A stretch of 6,833 nucleotides of DNA from Candidatus Omnitrophota bacterium (GTDB lineage: Bacteria; Omnitrophota; Gorgyraeia; Gygaellales; Profunditerraquicolaceae). Every line of letters starts with the position of its first letter. The stretch's first letter is position 1. Below the pieces are notes generated by a model. That model saw nothing but the letters and a program-made list of their open reading frames with translations, was not told the DNA's origin and made no database searches. The DNA is taken from contig JAQTRM010000003.1 in NCBI GenBank assembly GCA_028711825.1, positions 1-6,833 of the forward strand, given 5' to 3'. Shown here one piece after another: positions 4,943 to 6,833 of the stretch. The position numbers were made by a program, and so were the translations under genes.

Positions 4943-6833
4943 TACAATTTCCTGGCAATCCTTTCGATATCATAAGCTTCGATAACATCGCCTTCAAGAA
5001 GCTGGTCAAACCCGTTTATGGCAATACCGCATTCATAGCCTTCGCCGACCTCACGCACATCATCCTTAAAACGCTTGAGGCTTCCGATCTTTCCTTCGAA
5101 GACCGCCGCGCCGTTGCGCGTTACGGTTACCATACAGTTACGGTTGACCTTCCCTTTGACCACAAAACATCCGGCAATCAGCCCGGAACGGGAAAGATTG
5201 AACATCTTGCGGACCTCAATCTTGCCCAGGAATATCCTTTTTAATTTCGGATCGAGCATTCCTTCGATCGCGGCTTTTATCTCATTGGCCAGCTCATAAA
5301 TAATATTATATATTTTTAGCTCTACACCTTCTTTGGCGATAAGCTCCTTAGCCGGTTCATCGGCAACAACATTGAACCCCAGAAGCAAAGCGTCGGATGC
5401 CACCGCCAGGATCACATCGGAGGCATTGATATTGCCGGCCCCGATATGCATAATATTGATCTTGATCTCCGAAACATTAAGCTTATCCAGAGTATCCTTG
5501 ATCGCTTCCAGAGAACCCTGCACGTCTGCCTTGATAATAAGATTCAACTCTTTTACTTTCCCTTCTGCGATCTGGCTATGCAAATCCTCCAGGCTGATCC
5601 TTTTTACCTCTTTAACCTGGCGCTGTTTTTCCTTTTCCACACGCTCCTGAACCAGGTTCTTGGCCTGCTTTTCGTCTTCGATCACAAAGAAGTGCTCCCC
5701 TACCTGCGGTATGCCGCCGATCCCCAGGATCTCCACCGGCGCCCCCGGGCCGACGGAAGTAACACCCTGCCCGCGGTCATTAAGCATCGCGCGTACCTTG
5801 CCGTAGAGATTCCCGACGATGATATTCTGGTTCAGGCGCAGCGTGCCGTTCTGGATCAAAAGAGTCGCTACCGGACCCCGGCCCTTGGCCATCCTGGCCT
5901 CCACCACTACCCCGTGTGCCAGGCGGTCGGGATTAGCCTTAAGCTCCATAATCTCGGCCTGCAGGAGAATCATCTCAAGCAAGCTGTCGATGCCTTCCCC
6001 GGTCTTGGCTGAAACCGGAACGGTAATTGTCTTGCCTCCCCAATCTTCCGGGGTAAGGCCCGCCGCCGCAAGCTGCTTCTTGACCATATCCGGATTCGCG
6101 CCGGACTTATCGATCTTATTGATCGCGACAATAATCGCCACCTGCGCGGCACGCGCATGGTCGATCGCCTCCTGGGTCTGCGGCATAATCCCGTCGTCAG
6201 CGGCAACCACCAAAACCACGATATCGGTGATCTTTGCGCCGCGGGCGCGCATCGCGGTGAACGCCTCATGCCCGGGGGTATCCAGAAAAGTAATCTCCCC
6301 CTGCGGAAGCTTTACCCGGTATGCCCCGATATGCTGGGTAATGCCGCCGTGCTCGCTTTCAGTAACCTTGGTTTTGCGTATCGCGTCTAACAGCGAAGTC
6401 TTGCCGTGGTCAACATGCCCCATAAAAGTAACTACCGGGGCACGCGCCTTCTGCTCCTGCGGTTTATCCACTCTCTGATGCTCCGCCATAACCAGCTCTT
6501 CGGCATCCAGGGCTTTTTTAACTTTAAAATTATATTTCAGACATAGTTTGCTTAACGTCTCTTCGTCCAGAGCATGATTAATCCCGGTCATCACACCCAT
6601 CCCCATAAGGTGTTTGATAAGGACTGAAGATTTTTCCTGCAGCTTCACCGCCAGGTCCTTAACGGTGATCGGAAGTTCAAGCTCAATCTCCTTGGCGGGC
6701 GGAGAAACCGGTTTAGGCGCGGGAGCGGGCACCTGCTCTGCCGCCGGTTTAGGCGCGGGAGGAATTATCTTTGGTAAAGGTCCGGATTTTATCTCAGGCT
6801 TTACTTCAGGCTTATGCACTTCAGGCTTATGCA
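4942..6833 (-). CDS. infB: Translation initiation factor IF-2 (5' end cut by window)
   Basis: IF-2 is the GTPase that brings formylmethionyl-tRNA to the 30S subunit and promotes subunit joining. The frame is open to the right edge, so the N-terminus is missing; about 629 residues are visible. Numbering from the GTG-encoded valine at 6819-6817, there is first a Pro/Lys/Ala-rich linker (1-45) with HKPEV repeats. An IF2_N-type domain (about 51-101, ITVKDLAVKLQEKS onward) follows. The G domain has G1 GHVDHGKT (134-141), G3 DTPGH (180-184), G4 NKID (234-237) and G5 SAK (270-272). Domains II and III and the C-terminal initiator-tRNA-binding domain come next, with EVRKMFNLSRSG (535-546), SLKRFKDDVREV (580-591) and YECGIAI (595-601). 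The C-terminus at 4942 is complete. The GTG at 6819 is not the true start, because it lies inside the repeat. The next gene is trpS, whereas rbfA commonly follows infB. Confidence 0.98.
   Translation of the reverse strand, partial: HKPEVHKPEVKPEIKSGPLPKIIPPAPKPAAEQVPAPAPKPVSPPAKEIELELPITVKDLAVKLQEKSSVLIKHLMGMGVMTGINHALDEETLSKLCLKYNFKVKKALDAEELVMAEHQRVDKPQEQKARAPVVTFMGHVDHGKTSLLDAIRKTKVTESEHGGITQHIGAYRVKLPQGEITFLDTPGHEAFTAMRARGAKITDIVVLVVAADDGIMPQTQEAIDHARAAQVAIIVAINKIDKSGANPDMVKKQLAAAGLTPEDWGGKTITVPVSAKTGEGIDSLLEMILLQAEIMELKANPDRLAHGVVVEARMAKGRGPVATLLIQNGTLRLNQNIIVGNLYGKVRAMLNDRGQGVTSVGPGAPVEILGIGGIPQVGEHFFVIEDEKQAKNLVQERVEKEKQRQVKEVKRISLEDLHSQIAEGKVKELNLIIKADVQGSLEAIKDTLDKLNVSEIKINIMHIGAGNINASDVILAVASDALLLGFNVVADEPAKELIAKEGVELKIYNIIYELANEIKAAIEGMLDPKLKRIFLGKIEVRKMFNLSRSGLIAGCFVVKGKVNRNCMVTVTRNGAAVFEGKIGSLKRFKDDVREVGEGYECGIAINGFDQLLEGDVIEAYDIERIARKL
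6708..6761. repeat. 18-bp direct repeat in the IF-2 linker coding region
   Basis: The 18-mer CCGGTTTAGGCGCGGGAG occurs exactly at 6708-6725 and again at 6744-6761, a 36-bp period that keeps the reading frame. On the coding strand each copy encodes PAPKP. It reflects a recent duplication or simple-sequence growth in the flexible linker before the IF2_N domain. Confidence 0.75.
6804..6833. repeat. 15-bp tandem repeat encoding HKPEV in IF-2
   Basis: CTTCAGGCTTATGCA is repeated exactly twice head to tail (6804-6818 and 6819-6833) and reaches the window edge, so more copies may follow. Each unit encodes the pentapeptide HKPEV. A degenerate third unit (KPEIK) lies on the downstream side. The length is a multiple of three, so changes in copy number keep the frame. 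Confidence 0.8.

Noticed and set aside
5446..6478. Long plus-strand open frames (up to 219 codons) opposite infB.
   Set aside because: They are antisense shadows of a highly conserved gene. They show no recognisable domain, and the minus-strand frame carries all IF-2 motifs.
1..6833. Defence, mobile or biosynthetic system hidden in the window.
   Set aside because: Every substantial frame is explained by a known housekeeping family, gaps are under 60 bp, and no integrase, transposase, CRISPR or terminal repeats are seen.

Overview
This window carries a single-direction block of housekeeping genes from a bacterial chromosome. All seven genes lie on the minus strand, so transcription runs from the right end (6833) to the left end (1). 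In that order they are: infB (5' end cut by the window), trpS, scpA, ruvB, queH, a secreted glycosyl-hydrolase-like (GHL10/DUF187-type) protein, and queA (3' end cut by the window). The genes cover nearly everything. The intergenic gaps are 46, 13, 38 and 57 bp, trpS/scpA overlap by 4 bp, and scpA/ruvB overlap by 38 bp. I see no mobile element, CRISPR array, rRNA or tRNA gene, and no clear intrinsic terminator. No gap longer than 60 bp exists, so no long stretch lacks a gene.

Region by region: 4942-6833 is translation initiation factor IF-2, with a Pro/Lys-rich N-terminal linker that contains tandem repeats. 4908-4942 is a short gap made of degenerate 7-bp repeats. 3912-4895 is tryptophanyl-tRNA synthetase, with a cysteine array resembling the [4Fe-4S]-binding type. 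3145-3915 is the condensin kleisin ScpA, without an adjacent scpB. 2130-3182 is the Holliday-junction motor RuvB. 1586-2116 is QueH (epoxyqueuosine reductase). 375-1547 is the exported GHL10-like protein. 1-317 is QueA. Between the GHL10 gene and queA lies a 57-bp gap holding a perfect 9-bp inverted repeat inside a 14-codon mini-ORF.

Functionally the block combines translation (IF-2, TrpRS), chromosome segregation and recombination (ScpA, RuvB), tRNA queuosine modification (QueA makes epoxyqueuosine on tRNA, QueH reduces it to queuosine), and probably cell-envelope glycan metabolism (GHL10-like). The layout is a variant of two widespread arrangements: trpS-scpA(-scpB), and (ruvA-)ruvB-queA(-tgt), the latter as in Bacillus subtilis. 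Here queH and the GHL10-like gene sit between ruvB and queA.

The organism is a bacterium with balanced base composition and weak or absent Shine-Dalgarno motifs before most genes. QueH instead of a QueG-type reductase fits an anaerobic lineage, but this is weak evidence. The overall style recalls uncultured lineages such as Omnitrophota. That is a low-confidence impression from gene order and protein style and was not tested. I found no convincing novel system. The most interesting small-scale signals are the leader hairpin/mini-ORF before queA, the TrpRS cysteine array, the heptamer repeat, and the unusual gene order.
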